Shown: positions 24,901 to 32,914, counted from the first letter of the stretch. The stretch: 64,000 nt of DNA from Bacteroidales bacterium (GCA_017616895.1 JAFZXE010000019.1:145084-209083); one strand, 5' to 3'. The notes: a model not told the origin generated them from the sequence alone. Numbers and translations are program-made.

Positions 24901-25346
24901 AGTGCACCATAGAGACCGATCTCGAGGTGCTGCTGCCCGACGAGTATGTCACCAACATAGGAGAGCGCCTGGTGCTGTACAAAGAGCTCAACTCGCTGGT
25001 GAGCGACGACGAGCTGGAAGCCTACAGCCGACGGCTGGAAGACCGCTTCGGTCCCCTCCCCGACCCCACCAAAGAGCTGATAGCGACAGTGCGGTTACGC
25101 CGTATGGCACAGCAGTTTGGCATAGAGAAGTTGGTGCTGAAGCAGGACAAGATGATATGCCACTTCGTGTCCGACCAAGAAAGCCAATTCTTCAAATCAG
25201 AGGACTTCATGAAGATTATACGCTATGCGCAGTCGAATCCAAAGACCGTCCACTTGAAAGAAAGCACGGTGCGTCTGTCGATGGTATGTGAAGATGTGAC
25301 GAGCATCAGTCAGGCCATAGCAATGATACAGGAGATAACGGAATAG
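21951..25346 (+). CDS. mfd: Mfd, transcription-repair coupling factor
   Basis: 1,131 residues from ATG 21951. A GTG 33 bases upstream is rejected because the -7 box TAGTTTTG (21931-21938) lies inside that extension. N-terminal UvrB-homology region, RNA-polymerase-interacting domain (DYVTHIDYGVGRFAGLEKM), then the RecG-like translocase: Walker A GDVGFGKTEVA (about 603-613), LIIDEEQKFGV (DEEQ box), LTATPIPRTL, and the motif V/VI segment LVATTIVENGLDIPNAN...QIRGRVGRS, followed by the TRG region and the C-terminal UvrA-blocking domain. Mfd removes stalled RNA polymerase and recruits nucleotide excision repair. The 5' UTR appears to be very short. Confidence 0.95.
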   Translation: MDLLDLYSGSAVVSQLKEALNERQARVHLSGAAGSATSVLAALIHGDNPYRTHLHIASSKEEAYYLLNDIETLLGDTEADIDHKRVMLFPTTYRRPYQIEEVDNANVLQRSEVIKQLNAGRNLVVVTYPEALSEKVVSSKTLTSNTMQVMQGAALSMDFMIDVLREYEFERVDFVVEPGQYAVRGGIIDVFSYDNETPYRIEFFDDSVDSLRAFDPVTQLSVKRYEKISIVPNLSRGRSAESTKQVVEEKVSLLHYLGQDDVVWTQGLLYTIETVDKAYIHAGEEYKRLEGTSPIEHLKPESLYTPSQEFIQELLRCKVVECGNSVYFSKSVEVKMNCEPQPTINKQFDMLMRMLSDYGERSYHCCISITAESQQRRLEKVFSQTPATGTSGDESRPLSVDYLPIPLHRGFIDHDIRLLCFTDHEIFDRYHKYTVRDMRQQRETLTIKDLTELKPSDYVTHIDYGVGRFAGLEKMEVNGRTQEVIRIIYKNNDTLYISIHSLHKISRYVGKEGTEPTLNRLGSNSWQVLKQKTKKQVKDIAKDLIALYAKRKASAGFSFSADNYLQNELEASFMFEDTPDQLKATNEVKKDMESSAPMDRLVCGDVGFGKTEVAIRAAFKACCDSKQVAVLVPNTILAFQHYNTFSERLKGLPVRVDYLNRFRTAKEKKQIYDDVAAGKIDILIGTHAITNKNLKFKDLGLLIIDEEQKFGVSMKEKLRQVKANVDCLTLTATPIPRTLQFSLMGARDLSVIQTPPPNRQPVETELCPFSEEVIRDAIMFEMSRGGQTFFVSNRVENLPEMAGLVQRLVPDAVVAMAHGQMEGKQTEEILMRFLSGEIDVLVATTIVENGLDIPNANTMIVNNAQNFGLSDLHQIRGRVGRSNRKAFCYMMVPSFTVLTPDAQKRLKAIEEFSAIGSGFNLAMRDLDIRGAGNILGAEQSGFISEIGYDMYHKILNEAIQELKETEFKELFAQEAEETGDYVKECTIETDLEVLLPDEYVTNIGERLVLYKELNSLVSDDELEAYSRRLEDRFGPLPDPTKELIATVRLRRMAQQFGIEKLVLKQDKMICHFVSDQESQFFKSEDFMKIIRYAQSNPKTVHLKESTVRLSMVCEDVTSISQAIAMIQEITE

Positions 25347-25366
25347 CCGTTGTCTAAAACAGAATA

Positions 25367-25408
25367 AAACACGAGAGGCACCGCAAACAGCAATGCCTCT
25401 CGTTTTGA
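25367..25408. terminator. Bidirectional terminator between mfd and the barrel gene
   Basis: Stem CGAGAGGCA (25372-25380) / TGCCTCTCG (25394-25402), flanked by AAAACA on the left and TTTTGATTT on the right. It can serve the converging genes on both strands. Confidence 0.8.
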
Positions 25409-25422
25409 TTTATGTGCAATCG

Positions 25423-26001
25423 TTAGAAACGATAGCGTATGCTGAAGTTAAACCACGAAGGCCAGAAGAACACACCTCCGGTCAGGTCGCCGGGAATGCC
25501 GAAGTTGAGGCACGGACGAGTGTCGAGAGCCAGCTGCAGCGGGAAATCAAAGTCATATTCTATTCCAGCCTGCGCGCCCAAACCCAGAATGAATGCCGCA
25601 TCGCTTGTATGATAACCCGTACCCGAATAGTGGGCATCGTAAATCCAGACGCCAAGATTTGCCGCAGGACCTACAAACCAGCCCAAGCCAGCGATTATAT
25701 TCCAATACCACTGGTAGCTTGCAGCTGCATGGAGGTAACCGTTTGTGTAGTTATAGCCGTATGCCCTTCCGCTATAGTCGGACCAACCCAGCTCGGCTTC
25801 AATCCTGTTGGCATCGGAGAGGAAATACACCGCCGACAGTTCGGCATTGAACCCCCAGTCGCTATAGGTGTTTCCATTATACCTTCCAGTGTGCCATGAG
25901 TCTCCTAACCTCAAGCCAAGAGAGAAGTCCCCGGCACTTTGTGCTATTGCTGAAGCACTAAATGCGAATATTGCAACCAATGCAACAATTAACTTTTTCA
26001 T
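25423..26001 (-). CDS. Small outer-membrane beta-barrel protein (paralogue of 1548-2075)
   Basis: 192 residues with signal peptide MKKLIVALVAIFAFSASAIAQ. The mature sequence alternates hydrophobic and polar residues with many Gly/Tyr/Trp, and ends FSIRYRF, as expected for a Bam-inserted barrel. The segments WNIIAGLGWFVGPAANLG and ILGLGAQAGIEYDFDFPLQLALD match the 175-residue barrel near the left end of the window. A TATTTTTG -7 box lies upstream (about 26070). Transcribed alone toward the bidirectional terminator. Substrate or role unknown; porin-like permeability is a guess. Confidence 0.75.
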   Translation of the reverse strand: MKKLIVALVAIFAFSASAIAQSAGDFSLGLRLGDSWHTGRYNGNTYSDWGFNAELSAVYFLSDANRIEAELGWSDYSGRAYGYNYTNGYLHAAASYQWYWNIIAGLGWFVGPAANLGVWIYDAHYSGTGYHTSDAAFILGLGAQAGIEYDFDFPLQLALDTRPCLNFGIPGDLTGGVFFWPSWFNFSIRYRF

Positions 26002-26133
26002 CTTTTTGAGTTTTTAGTTATACAATTAGTTCACGTTAAGTCTGACTATGGTGTGTGACTCAGACGATGCAAAAATACATAGAAAACAGGGGCTGAAACC
26101 ATCGAGCGGCAAAATTATTCAACCGCCGAATGT

Positions 26134-27126
26134 TCATGACTTGTAGTCGCCACGCGACACCACCGTCTCATAGCCTATCGCGCGCATGCGGTATTCGGTG
26201 CAGTTGCGGCACTCGGCGGCCTCGTCGCCGGTACATATCTTGTTGTCGTAGATGGCATAGTCCTTGCGGTGCTCGGTAGGCGAGAGGTTCGGCATCACCA
26301 CGTTGGCTCCAGCTAATATGCCTCTCTCCCGCCCCATCGGATGCAGCGTGCCCAGCGCCGTAGTGGCGGGCAAAAGTACATGTGGATGCAGCAGCCTTAT
26401 AATCGACAGCAGCCTCAAAGTGGTTCCCACGCTGCCCTGCGGCTGATTGGCAAAGGGGGTGTCGTGCGCCGGTATAAACGGACCTATACCCACCATGTGG
26501 GGCTGAAACGAACGTATGAACTGAAGGTCTTTATAGAGCGTCTCCACCGTCTGGAAGGGCGAACCCACCATAAAACCGCAGCCCACCTGATAGCCGATAC
26601 GCTTCAGCGTTTCGAGGCAATGCATACGGTTGTCGAACGACATATCGGCCGGGTGGAGTTTTTCATAATGTTCTTTGTCGGCGGTCTCATGTCTCAGCAG
26701 ATAGCGGTTGGCACCTGCGTCGAAAAGACGTCGGTAGCTCTCGTCCGAGCGCTCGCCTAGTGAGAGCGTAATGGCACAGTCTGGATAGCGACGGCGCACC
26801 TCGGAGACAATGCGCACCATCCGCTCGTCGTCGAACCAGGCATCCTCGCCGCCCTGCATCACGAAGGTACGGAAGCCGAGACGGTAGCCCTTCTCGCAGC
26901 AGTCGAGTATCTGCTCGTCGGTGAGTCGGTAGCGCACAGCGCTTTTCTGGCTGCGACGCAACCCGCAGTAGAGGCAGTCGTTCTTGCAGTGGCTCGATAT
27001 CTCTATAAGGCCGCGTATGAACACCTTCTTACCATAGACAGAGTCGGCCACTTCGCGAGCCTGTGCTGAGAGGCTTTTTATAAGCGACTCATCGGCGGTG
27101 GTGAGCAGCTCTTTCAGCTGAGGCAA
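26134..27126 (-). CDS. hydE: HydE, radical SAM maturase of [FeFe]-hydrogenase
   Basis: 330 residues as called. Radical SAM cluster motif in SSHCKNDCLYCGLRR (CxxxCxxC), then GFRTFVMQGGEDAWFDDE, ITLSLGERS, RYLLRHETADKEHYEKLHP and MVGIGPFIPAHDTPFA, all diagnostic for HydE, which helps build the diiron H-cluster subsite in the cytosol. C-terminal cysteines (CTGDEAAECRNC) may hold a second cluster. The start used is TTG. The frame stays open upstream and reads ISLISQIRDSRDIT, which looks like genuine HydE N-terminus, but no ATG or GTG exists there; a period-8 TATCAAC repeat borders it. The true start is therefore uncertain. HydF, HydG and the hydrogenase are not in this window. Confidence 0.88.
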   Translation of the reverse strand: MPQLKELLTTADESLIKSLSAQAREVADSVYGKKVFIRGLIEISSHCKNDCLYCGLRRSQKSAVRYRLTDEQILDCCEKGYRLGFRTFVMQGGEDAWFDDERMVRIVSEVRRRYPDCAITLSLGERSDESYRRLFDAGANRYLLRHETADKEHYEKLHPADMSFDNRMHCLETLKRIGYQVGCGFMVGSPFQTVETLYKDLQFIRSFQPHMVGIGPFIPAHDTPFANQPQGSVGTTLRLLSIIRLLHPHVLLPATTALGTLHPMGRERGILAGANVVMPNLSPTEHRKDYAIYDNKICTGDEAAECRNCTEYRMRAIGYETVVSRGDYKS

Positions 27127-27298
27127 CGTGATGTCACGCGAATCACGTATTTGGGATATGAGCGAGATGTTGATAGGTTTTACGTTGATACGTTGATATG
27201 TTTGAAGTCTTGAAAGGTTCAGAGGGTTTGAAAGGTTTAAGGGTTTAAATGTTTAAAAGGTACTCGTCTGCTATTATCGCCCGTGCGGCCAGCACCCA

Positions 27299-29155
27299 CT
27301 ATTTTATCACATAATCATACACTTCCTCCTGTGGAAGACCGTTAAACACCGAGCGCAGGCGCAGCATCGTTCCCTCTTTCAGCACCAGCGGCTCGACGTA
27401 TGTGGGCGATTCGAGCGTAGGCATGGAGCCGTCTATAGTATAATAGACGTATGTGCCGTCAATCTCCGACGAGACGGTGACCGTAAAGCTGTCGCCCTGA
27501 TGGCGTGACATCTTGACCAAAGGTTTGAACGAGCCCTCGCAGTAGTTGTAGTCGAGAGCGGCGAAACGAAGTTTGTGGCGTTCCACCTTTGAACGGAAAC
27601 GAGTCCAATCCTTGCGATGAGATGGTGTCCATAAATCCTCCGACATAGCGCAAAGGCGTGGCAGCAGCATATATTCCGCCTGCGACCATTTGCTGACATA
27701 CTCGGTCCACAGTTCGCATTGTCCACCAACAACCGACGACTGCGGCACAGCCGCGTGTTCTTTCGGCAATGGGTCGAACGAATAGACCTTCGCAAGAGTG
27801 ACCGGCTGTCCGATTGCCTGCGGCTGATATTTCGGGTTAGCCTGATAGTAGTCGAACGAACAGAAATCAGACGGAGTCATAACCACCTTGCGTCCTGCCG
27901 CAGCGGCGTCGATACCGCACTGCTGGTCACGCCAAGCCATGACTATGGCGTCGTCCGACAAAGGAGCCTCAGCCACCTCGTCCCAAACGACGGCATGACG
28001 CCCCAACGAATCCAGATATGCGCTCAGCTGGGCAGCAATCCACTGCTGCAACTGCGCTTCGCTGTCAAGGTGTAGGTTCCGCATGCGGGCCTGACAACGT
28101 GGGCAGAGTTCCCACTCGTCAAAAAAGACTTCATTGCCCCCAATGTGGATATATTCGCCAGGGAACATCGACACCACCTCGTCCAGGAGTCCGAAGAGGA
28201 AAGGCATCAGGCTGTCGTTGCCGGCGCAAAGCACAGCCTTGGGAGGCCAGTAAGGACCTGTCTGAACGGCAAAATCCGATTCGTGGCTGCACGCCATATT
28301 AGGGTAGGCGGCCAAGAGTGCGCTGGCATGTCCGGGAAGGTCAATCTCCGGTATGACATCGATATGCAACTGAGCCGCATAACTGACCACCTCCTCGACA
28401 TCGTCATGCGTGTAGAAGCCGCCGTACGACTGCGCCTCACCCGCAACAGGCGGCTCGGCGTCCATCCATGAGACATCGCCACGGTCTCCTCGCCACGAAC
28501 CGACGCTGTTGAGCAACGGGTACCGCTGGCTCTCGAGACGCCAACCATGGTCGTCGGTCAGATGCCAATGGAACTTGTTCATCTTGTAGGCAGCCATGAT
28601 GTCAAGCATACGCTTGATGTACTTGACCGGGAAGAAATGTCGCGACACGTCCAGATGGCATCCGCGCCAGGCAAAACGGGGATAGTCGGTAACAGTACAC
28701 TCAGGAAGAGTGACCTTTGAGTAGCGCACATTGTAGATATCCTCGGGGAGCATCTGCACAAGCGACTGATAGCCGTAGAAGAGACCCGTCTCGGTGTTGG
28801 CGGAGACAAGTATGCCCGAAGGGCGTATTTCGAGCACATAGCCCTCGTCTCCGAGCACCTCATCGACCGAGTCGTTGATTGTAAACACGATGGAGTTAAA
28901 CTGTTCCTTGCCCGAAAGCTTCAAGTGGAAATGCAGCTGGCGGAGAGATTTGGTGATATAGCGGGCCGTCTTGCTGTTCTGTCCGAGGTTTGAGAAACAG
29001 ATCTTGGTGTTGTTCGAGAGCGTGAACGAGCGCGCCTTGGTGGTCACCGACACCGGCTCGGGAATGATGTTAACCTCGTTGGCGACATAGCTGCGACCGC
29101 ACGACGAGAGCGTAAGAGTCAGCAATATACACTGCAAAAGGATTATATTTCGCAT
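27299..29155 (-). CDS. GH20 beta-N-acetylhexosaminidase lipoprotein with altered catalytic pair
   Basis: 618 residues from ATG 29155 (MRNIILLQCILLTLTLSSCG: lipobox). A longer frame to 29281 is rejected because the promoter lies in it. Order: N-terminal GH20b-type domain, the TIM barrel (YPRFAWRGCHLDVSRHFF, MNKFHWHLTDDHGWRLE, IPEIDLPGHASALLAAYP), and a C-terminal chitobiase-type domain (GTYVYYTIDGSMPTLESPTYVEP). The catalytic signature HIGGDE is HIGGNE: codon 341 is AAT, so the aspartate that orients the substrate acetamido group is asparagine; Glu342 is kept. Family role: removing terminal GlcNAc/GalNAc from glycans at the cell surface. Activity may be reduced or altered. Divergent from the flippase gene. 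Confidence 0.88.
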   Translation of the reverse strand: MRNIILLQCILLTLTLSSCGRSYVANEVNIIPEPVSVTTKARSFTLSNNTKICFSNLGQNSKTARYITKSLRQLHFHLKLSGKEQFNSIVFTINDSVDEVLGDEGYVLEIRPSGILVSANTETGLFYGYQSLVQMLPEDIYNVRYSKVTLPECTVTDYPRFAWRGCHLDVSRHFFPVKYIKRMLDIMAAYKMNKFHWHLTDDHGWRLESQRYPLLNSVGSWRGDRGDVSWMDAEPPVAGEAQSYGGFYTHDDVEEVVSYAAQLHIDVIPEIDLPGHASALLAAYPNMACSHESDFAVQTGPYWPPKAVLCAGNDSLMPFLFGLLDEVVSMFPGEYIHIGGNEVFFDEWELCPRCQARMRNLHLDSEAQLQQWIAAQLSAYLDSLGRHAVVWDEVAEAPLSDDAIVMAWRDQQCGIDAAAAGRKVVMTPSDFCSFDYYQANPKYQPQAIGQPVTLAKVYSFDPLPKEHAAVPQSSVVGGQCELWTEYVSKWSQAEYMLLPRLCAMSEDLWTPSHRKDWTRFRSKVERHKLRFAALDYNYCEGSFKPLVKMSRHQGDSFTVTVSSEIDGTYVYYTIDGSMPTLESPTYVEPLVLKEGTMLRLRSVFNGLPQEEVYDYVIK

Positions 29156-29171
29156 AAGCCGTTTCACGTTG

Positions 29172-29201
29172 CAAAGGTACGAAAATAATATTTCACAGCA
29201 A
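29172..29201 (-). promoter_or_regulatory. GH20 gene promoter
   Basis: Minus strand TTG (29199-29201), 19-base spacer, TACCTTTG (29172-29179); start site expected a few bases before the ATG at 29155. Confidence 0.7.
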
Positions 29202-29219
29202 CCAACGTTTATTTCTATT

Positions 29220-30710
29220 ATGGCAAACAACTCTCTAAAAAGGCTTCTTTCCGACTCGGTCATATATGGATTGAGCAGCATCGTGGGTCGATTTCTGAAC
29301 TACCTGCTGGTCCCACTCTACACCTACAAGATTGCAGCAGCCTCGGGCGGTTACGGCGTGGTGACGAACATCTACGCCTATACAGCTCTGCTGCTGGTGC
29401 TGCTGACCTTCGGCATGGAGACGACTTTCTTCTACTTCGCCAACAAGAAAGAACACGACGCCCGTCGGGTGTTCTCGACGGCTCTCTCGGCTGTGGGCAT
29501 CGTGGCGGCCCTGTTCGTGGCGATATGCTTCATCTTCATCCACCCCATAGCCAACGCTCTCGACTACACCGCCCATCCTGAATATATAGAAATCATGGCG
29601 TGTGTGGTAGCCATCGACGCCTTCCAGTCCATCCTCTTCGCACAGCTGCGCTATGCGGGCAAGGCGTGGAAGTTTGCCTTCCTGAAGCTGGCGTTCATCT
29701 TCTGCAACATCGGGTTGAACTTGTTCATCTTCCTGGCCGCACCGTCGCTGGCTGCGTCGCATCCCGAGATGATGGGCTGGTACCGACCCGACTATCAGGT
29801 GGGATATGTATTTGTGATCAACCTTATATGCACCGCCGCCGTCACGCTAGGCTTTTTGCCCGAACTGCGCAACCTGCGTTTCGGCGTAGATGTGAAGATG
29901 CTGAAGGAGATGCTGAAATACACCTGGCCGTTGCTGCTGCTCGGACTTATGGGCATACTCAACCAGGTGGCCGACAAGATATGCTTCCGCTTTCTGGTGC
30001 CTGGTCAGAAGGGCGACGTGCAGCTGGGCATCTATGGCGCCTGCGTGAAGATTGCAATGATAATGGCGATGATAACCCAGGCGTTCCGCTACGCCTACGA
30101 GCCGTTTGTGTTCGGCGCGGGTGGCGGCAAGGAGAGCAAAGAGAGCCAGGCGGTGGTGATGAAATACTTCGTGATGTTCACCCTGTTTGCCTTCCTGGCG
30201 GTGGTGGCCTACATGGACATCCTGCGATATATTATCAAGTCCGACTACTGGGAAGGTCTGCGTGCGGTGCCTATCGTGATGATGGCCGAGATATTCATGG
30301 GCATCTACTTCAACCTGTCGTTCTGGTACAAGCTTATCGGCAAGACGTGGTGGGGTGCTGTGATGTCGGCGATAGGATGTGTGGCGCTGCTGGCCGTAAA
30401 CATCGTGTTCGTTCCGAAGTACGGCTACATGGCTTGTGCATGGGGAGGATTCGTGGGTTACGGCATCTGTATGGTGCTTTCGTATTTCATCGGTCAGCAC
30501 CACAACCCGATACCATACAAGCTGAAACCGATATTCGGTTATTTCGCCGCCGCGATGCTGCTCTTCGCAGCCATGCAGCTGTTGCCGATAGAATCGACCG
30601 CATGGCGACTGGTGGTAAACACCGCGCTGCTGGCTCTGTTCGCCGCGCTGATAGCGTATAACGAGCGAGCGCTGGTAAGCAGAATAGTCAAAAAACTGCT
30701 GAGAAGATAA
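29220..30710 (+). CDS. Wzx-like polysaccharide flippase (MOP superfamily)
   Basis: 496 residues from ATG 29220; the 17 extra upstream codons overlap the divergent promoter. About 14 hydrophobic helices. The N-terminus LLSDSVIYGLSSIVGRFLNYLLVPLYT is the typical first helix pair of Wzx/O-antigen flippases in Bacteroidota. Conserved GVVTNIYAYTALLLVLLTFGMETTFFYF follows. It should flip undecaprenyl-linked oligosaccharides across the inner membrane. It lies 64 bases from the divergently transcribed GH20 gene. The WcaJ-like phosphoglycosyltransferase at 33977-35395 may act in the same pathway, but there is no operon. Confidence 0.85.
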   Translation: MANNSLKRLLSDSVIYGLSSIVGRFLNYLLVPLYTYKIAAASGGYGVVTNIYAYTALLLVLLTFGMETTFFYFANKKEHDARRVFSTALSAVGIVAALFVAICFIFIHPIANALDYTAHPEYIEIMACVVAIDAFQSILFAQLRYAGKAWKFAFLKLAFIFCNIGLNLFIFLAAPSLAASHPEMMGWYRPDYQVGYVFVINLICTAAVTLGFLPELRNLRFGVDVKMLKEMLKYTWPLLLLGLMGILNQVADKICFRFLVPGQKGDVQLGIYGACVKIAMIMAMITQAFRYAYEPFVFGAGGGKESKESQAVVMKYFVMFTLFAFLAVVAYMDILRYIIKSDYWEGLRAVPIVMMAEIFMGIYFNLSFWYKLIGKTWWGAVMSAIGCVALLAVNIVFVPKYGYMACAWGGFVGYGICMVLSYFIGQHHNPIPYKLKPIFGYFAAAMLLFAAMQLLPIESTAWRLVVNTALLALFAALIAYNERALVSRIVKKLLRR

Positions 30711-30904
30711 CCGCTGAGCAGAATTGCGATTGCGTTATTGCGTGAATTTGTTAGTGGCCAACCGATAACCGCTAATCACCGTGCGCTGAAAGCACACCAT
30801 CCGATTAACCCCACACTCCCAGTGGGGGGAGACTCCTCCACAAAAAAATAGCGTACACAAAGTACGCCACATAAAACTTAAAGCTTACAGCTTAAAACCA
30901 AATG

Positions 30905-30918
30905 GTGCGAGCACGCAC
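30905..30918 (-). repeat. Hairpin-repeat unit abutting a stop codon
   Basis: Minus strand GTGCG-TGCT-CGCAC begins at the base after the TAA stop of the lipoprotein gene at 30919-31128. An AAGTTTT-family period-7 stretch lies just to the left (30880-30898), beside a hairpin of the CCCCACACT...AGTGGGG type (30811-30830). Confidence 0.65.
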
Positions 30919-31128
30919 TTAATAATCCGTTAAGTCATACTCGCAGATGGAGTAGTACAGGCCGTCCATGTAGGTTTCCATCCCCACGCAGGTCTTGTCG
31001 AGTTCCTTGAGTTGCTCGTCGGTGTAGTAGGTGTGCGAGCCGTCGTAGCCAGTGCAGTGGCATCGGCGCGAGCAGGACGAAAAGGCAAGGAGGGCGACAA
31101 CTGCCAACGGGATAAGTATCTTTCTCAT
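30919..31128 (-). CDS. Tiny CxC lipoprotein, last gene of the MauE-Trx operon
   Basis: 69 residues. Signal peptide MRKILIPLAVVALLAF with lipobox SSC, followed at once by SRRCHCTG: a CxC pair five residues after the lipidated cysteine. Two further cysteines (TCVG, ICEY) lie in the short acidic mature part. Two other lipoproteins of the operon share the C-x(4-6)-CxC start. It begins 15 bases after the MauE-thioredoxin gene. Possible redox or metal partner of that protein (inference). Its TAA is followed immediately by the hairpin repeat. Confidence 0.72.
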   Translation of the reverse strand: MRKILIPLAVVALLAFSSCSRRCHCTGYDGSHTYYTDEQLKELDKTCVGMETYMDGLYYSICEYDLTDY

Positions 31129-31143
31129 AGCTTAGTATTCTTT

Positions 31144-32247
31144 TTAACGGGTCAGGAAATCGACAATCTTCGACTCCGAGATATAGCCGCTGCCGTAGGT
31201 ATCGACCACAACGCCGTCGTCGAGCAGCACCACCAGCGGGGCATTGCCGTAGGTGATGCGCAGGAAGTCGTCGGCAGGAACAGCCGAAATGGAGAAACGC
31301 TCAGCGTAGGGGCTGTCGTAGAAGCGTTCGAGGCCGTGCACGGTATCAGTCGGGAAGGCAGTCACGAAAGCCTCCGACGGGAGGTCGTGACGCTTTTGAA
31401 TCATCGAAAGGGTTTCAGAGGTACGTTTGCAGTACTGGCAGCCCTTGCTGTAGAAGCAGAGCACCTTGTGGCCTTCGGTCAGGTTCCTGTAGCCAAGCGG
31501 TCCTTCGGCACTTATGGTGGAGTCGAGCAGTTCGCCGTTGACAGGGATGGTGCCACGCACCGGAGCCAGACAAGCCGCCGTGCAGAGAATAAACACCGAC
31601 ACGTATGGCACAAGACACATAAGAATCTCAACCCAGAGCCGCTTGGAGAACTTGAACGTCGCCAGCACCGCCACCGCAGCCATCAAAGCCATTAGGGTGC
31701 TGGAATACTGGAGGTCGAAGAAGTTCATCCGTATCACGCCTCTGAAGCCGCATATCACGATGAAAGCCTGAGCTAGTATAACCAGCGGCAACACCAACCA
31801 CCAACGCGGACGCCATTCGGCATCGGCATAACGCCAGATGAAAAGGGCAAACAGCAGCAGCACGGCGTTCTTCATTACCGAGCGCAACGGGTCGAAGGGC
31901 AGCAGGTCGCCCATACAGTGGCAGCTGTCGGTTCGTCCGACAAACCAAGCATAGACAAGGAAAAGGCTGAACGCAATCAGCATCAGTATGCACAAAAGCG
32001 ACACGAGCCGATGATGCCTGTTGAGGAGCAACGCCACGCCGAGAAGCAACTCGGTCGATACCGCCAGCCATCCTATGATGACGGCAAGGCGGAACGAGAG
32101 TATGCCGAAGCTGAAAATGTAGATATTAAAATTGTCGATAGAGACGAACTTCGACAACGCCGACACGATGAAGAAAACACCGAGCAGACACTTGAGCACT
32201 GTCGCGATTATCGACACAGCGCGCTGTTGTTTAGGTGTCATTGACAT
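31144..32247 (-). CDS. MauE/DoxX-like membrane protein fused to a thioredoxin-like domain
   Basis: 367 residues. N-terminal MauE/DoxX-type module of four helices (LKCLLGVFFIVSALSKF; ITE-like AVSTELLLGVALLL) with the paired cysteines DSCHCMGDLLPFDP, then more helices to about residue 235. The C-terminal periplasmic domain has HKVLCFYSKGCQYCKRT, a CxxC active site, and later NAPLVVLLDDG, as in thioredoxin folds. Such proteins carry disulfide exchange across the inner membrane for maturing envelope proteins, in a DsbD-like role. Third gene of the operon, 74 bases after one CxC lipoprotein and 15 bases before another. Confidence 0.78.
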   Translation of the reverse strand: MSMTPKQQRAVSIIATVLKCLLGVFFIVSALSKFVSIDNFNIYIFSFGILSFRLAVIIGWLAVSTELLLGVALLLNRHHRLVSLLCILMLIAFSLFLVYAWFVGRTDSCHCMGDLLPFDPLRSVMKNAVLLLFALFIWRYADAEWRPRWWLVLPLVILAQAFIVICGFRGVIRMNFFDLQYSSTLMALMAAVAVLATFKFSKRLWVEILMCLVPYVSVFILCTAACLAPVRGTIPVNGELLDSTISAEGPLGYRNLTEGHKVLCFYSKGCQYCKRTSETLSMIQKRHDLPSEAFVTAFPTDTVHGLERFYDSPYAERFSISAVPADDFLRITYGNAPLVVLLDDGVVVDTYGSGYISESKIVDFLTR

Positions 32248-32321
32248 GAGGTGCTTCGTTGATGAAACTTATTCGATGGTGGATACCGTCGCTACCCTTG
32301 AATCTTCACACGGCGGTTCGT

Positions 32322-32603
32322 TCAATTCTCCCTGTCCTCCTCGTAAAGAATATCGCTGTATTCCTGTTCGACACAGTCGATATTGTGCATCGTGCGGATG
32401 AAGAGGGTATCCTGCTGACGTTCATAACCAGCACGGTTGAGGTCTTTACAATGGAAGGTGTGTTCAACCTCAAAATAAAGGATTTCGGGTTTGCCGTAGA
32501 GGTTGCCCTCGCAGCGACAGGTCTTAGTGCGGCGGCAACCTGTGCAGAAAAGCATCAGGACCACCATCGCCGACAAGGTTATATATTTCGCTGCATTTCT
32601 CAT
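32322..32603 (-). CDS. CxC lipoprotein, second gene of the MauE-Trx operon
   Basis: 93 residues. Signal peptide MRNAAKYITLSAMVVLMLF, lipobox CTGC, then RRTKTCRCEGN: CxC seven residues after the lipidated cysteine. Two more cysteines (FHCKDL, IDCVEQ). Beta-rich short mature domain, no known family recognised. The start overlaps the stop of the preceding gene by four bases (ATGA type), so translation is coupled. Confidence 0.72.
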   Translation of the reverse strand: MRNAAKYITLSAMVVLMLFCTGCRRTKTCRCEGNLYGKPEILYFEVEHTFHCKDLNRAGYERQQDTLFIRTMHNIDCVEQEYSDILYEEDREN

Positions 32604-32914
32604 TGTTTAGAGCCATCTGAGTAGGTTACGGTGCTATCGACGACAGTCACGTCGAAAGGATAGTCGGTACAAAACAGAGAATCAACCTTCCCGCGGTCTT
32701 CGGGCAGGTCGCTGCTGTTATATACGACGAAGTAAATATCACGGCAATCGGATCGGGAACTGACTGTTACGACACGCACGTCAAGAGCATGCTCCGAACC
32801 CGAGGCACCCCTTACGGCGCAGCGGCAGTTGACGTCTTTTCTGCATCCGACTGACATCAACGCTACGCACAACGCACAACATATCAGTAACATATATTTC
32901 CCCGTCATTCTCAT
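32600..32914 (-). CDS. CxC lipoprotein, first gene of the MauE-Trx operon
   Basis: 104 residues. Signal peptide MRMTGKYMLLICCALCVALM, lipobox SVGC, then RKDVNCRCAVRG: CxC after the lipidated cysteine, as in its two operon mates. Further cysteines SDCRDIYF and LFCTDYP. The leader is almost absent: the -7 box TATCTTTG (minus, 32923-32930) ends eight bases before the first ATG (32914). A second in-frame ATG at 32908 is an alternative. Its stop overlaps the next start. Function unknown. Confidence 0.72.
   Translation of the reverse strand: MRMTGKYMLLICCALCVALMSVGCRKDVNCRCAVRGASGSEHALDVRVVTVSSRSDCRDIYFVVYNSSDLPEDRGKVDSLFCTDYPFDVTVVDSTVTYSDGSKQ

Noticed and set aside
27240-27298. Short frame after the GH20 stop reading VLAARAIIADEYLLNI
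   Set aside because: Looks like the end of a protein but is only about 16 codons and lies behind a stop; too short to assign as a remnant.
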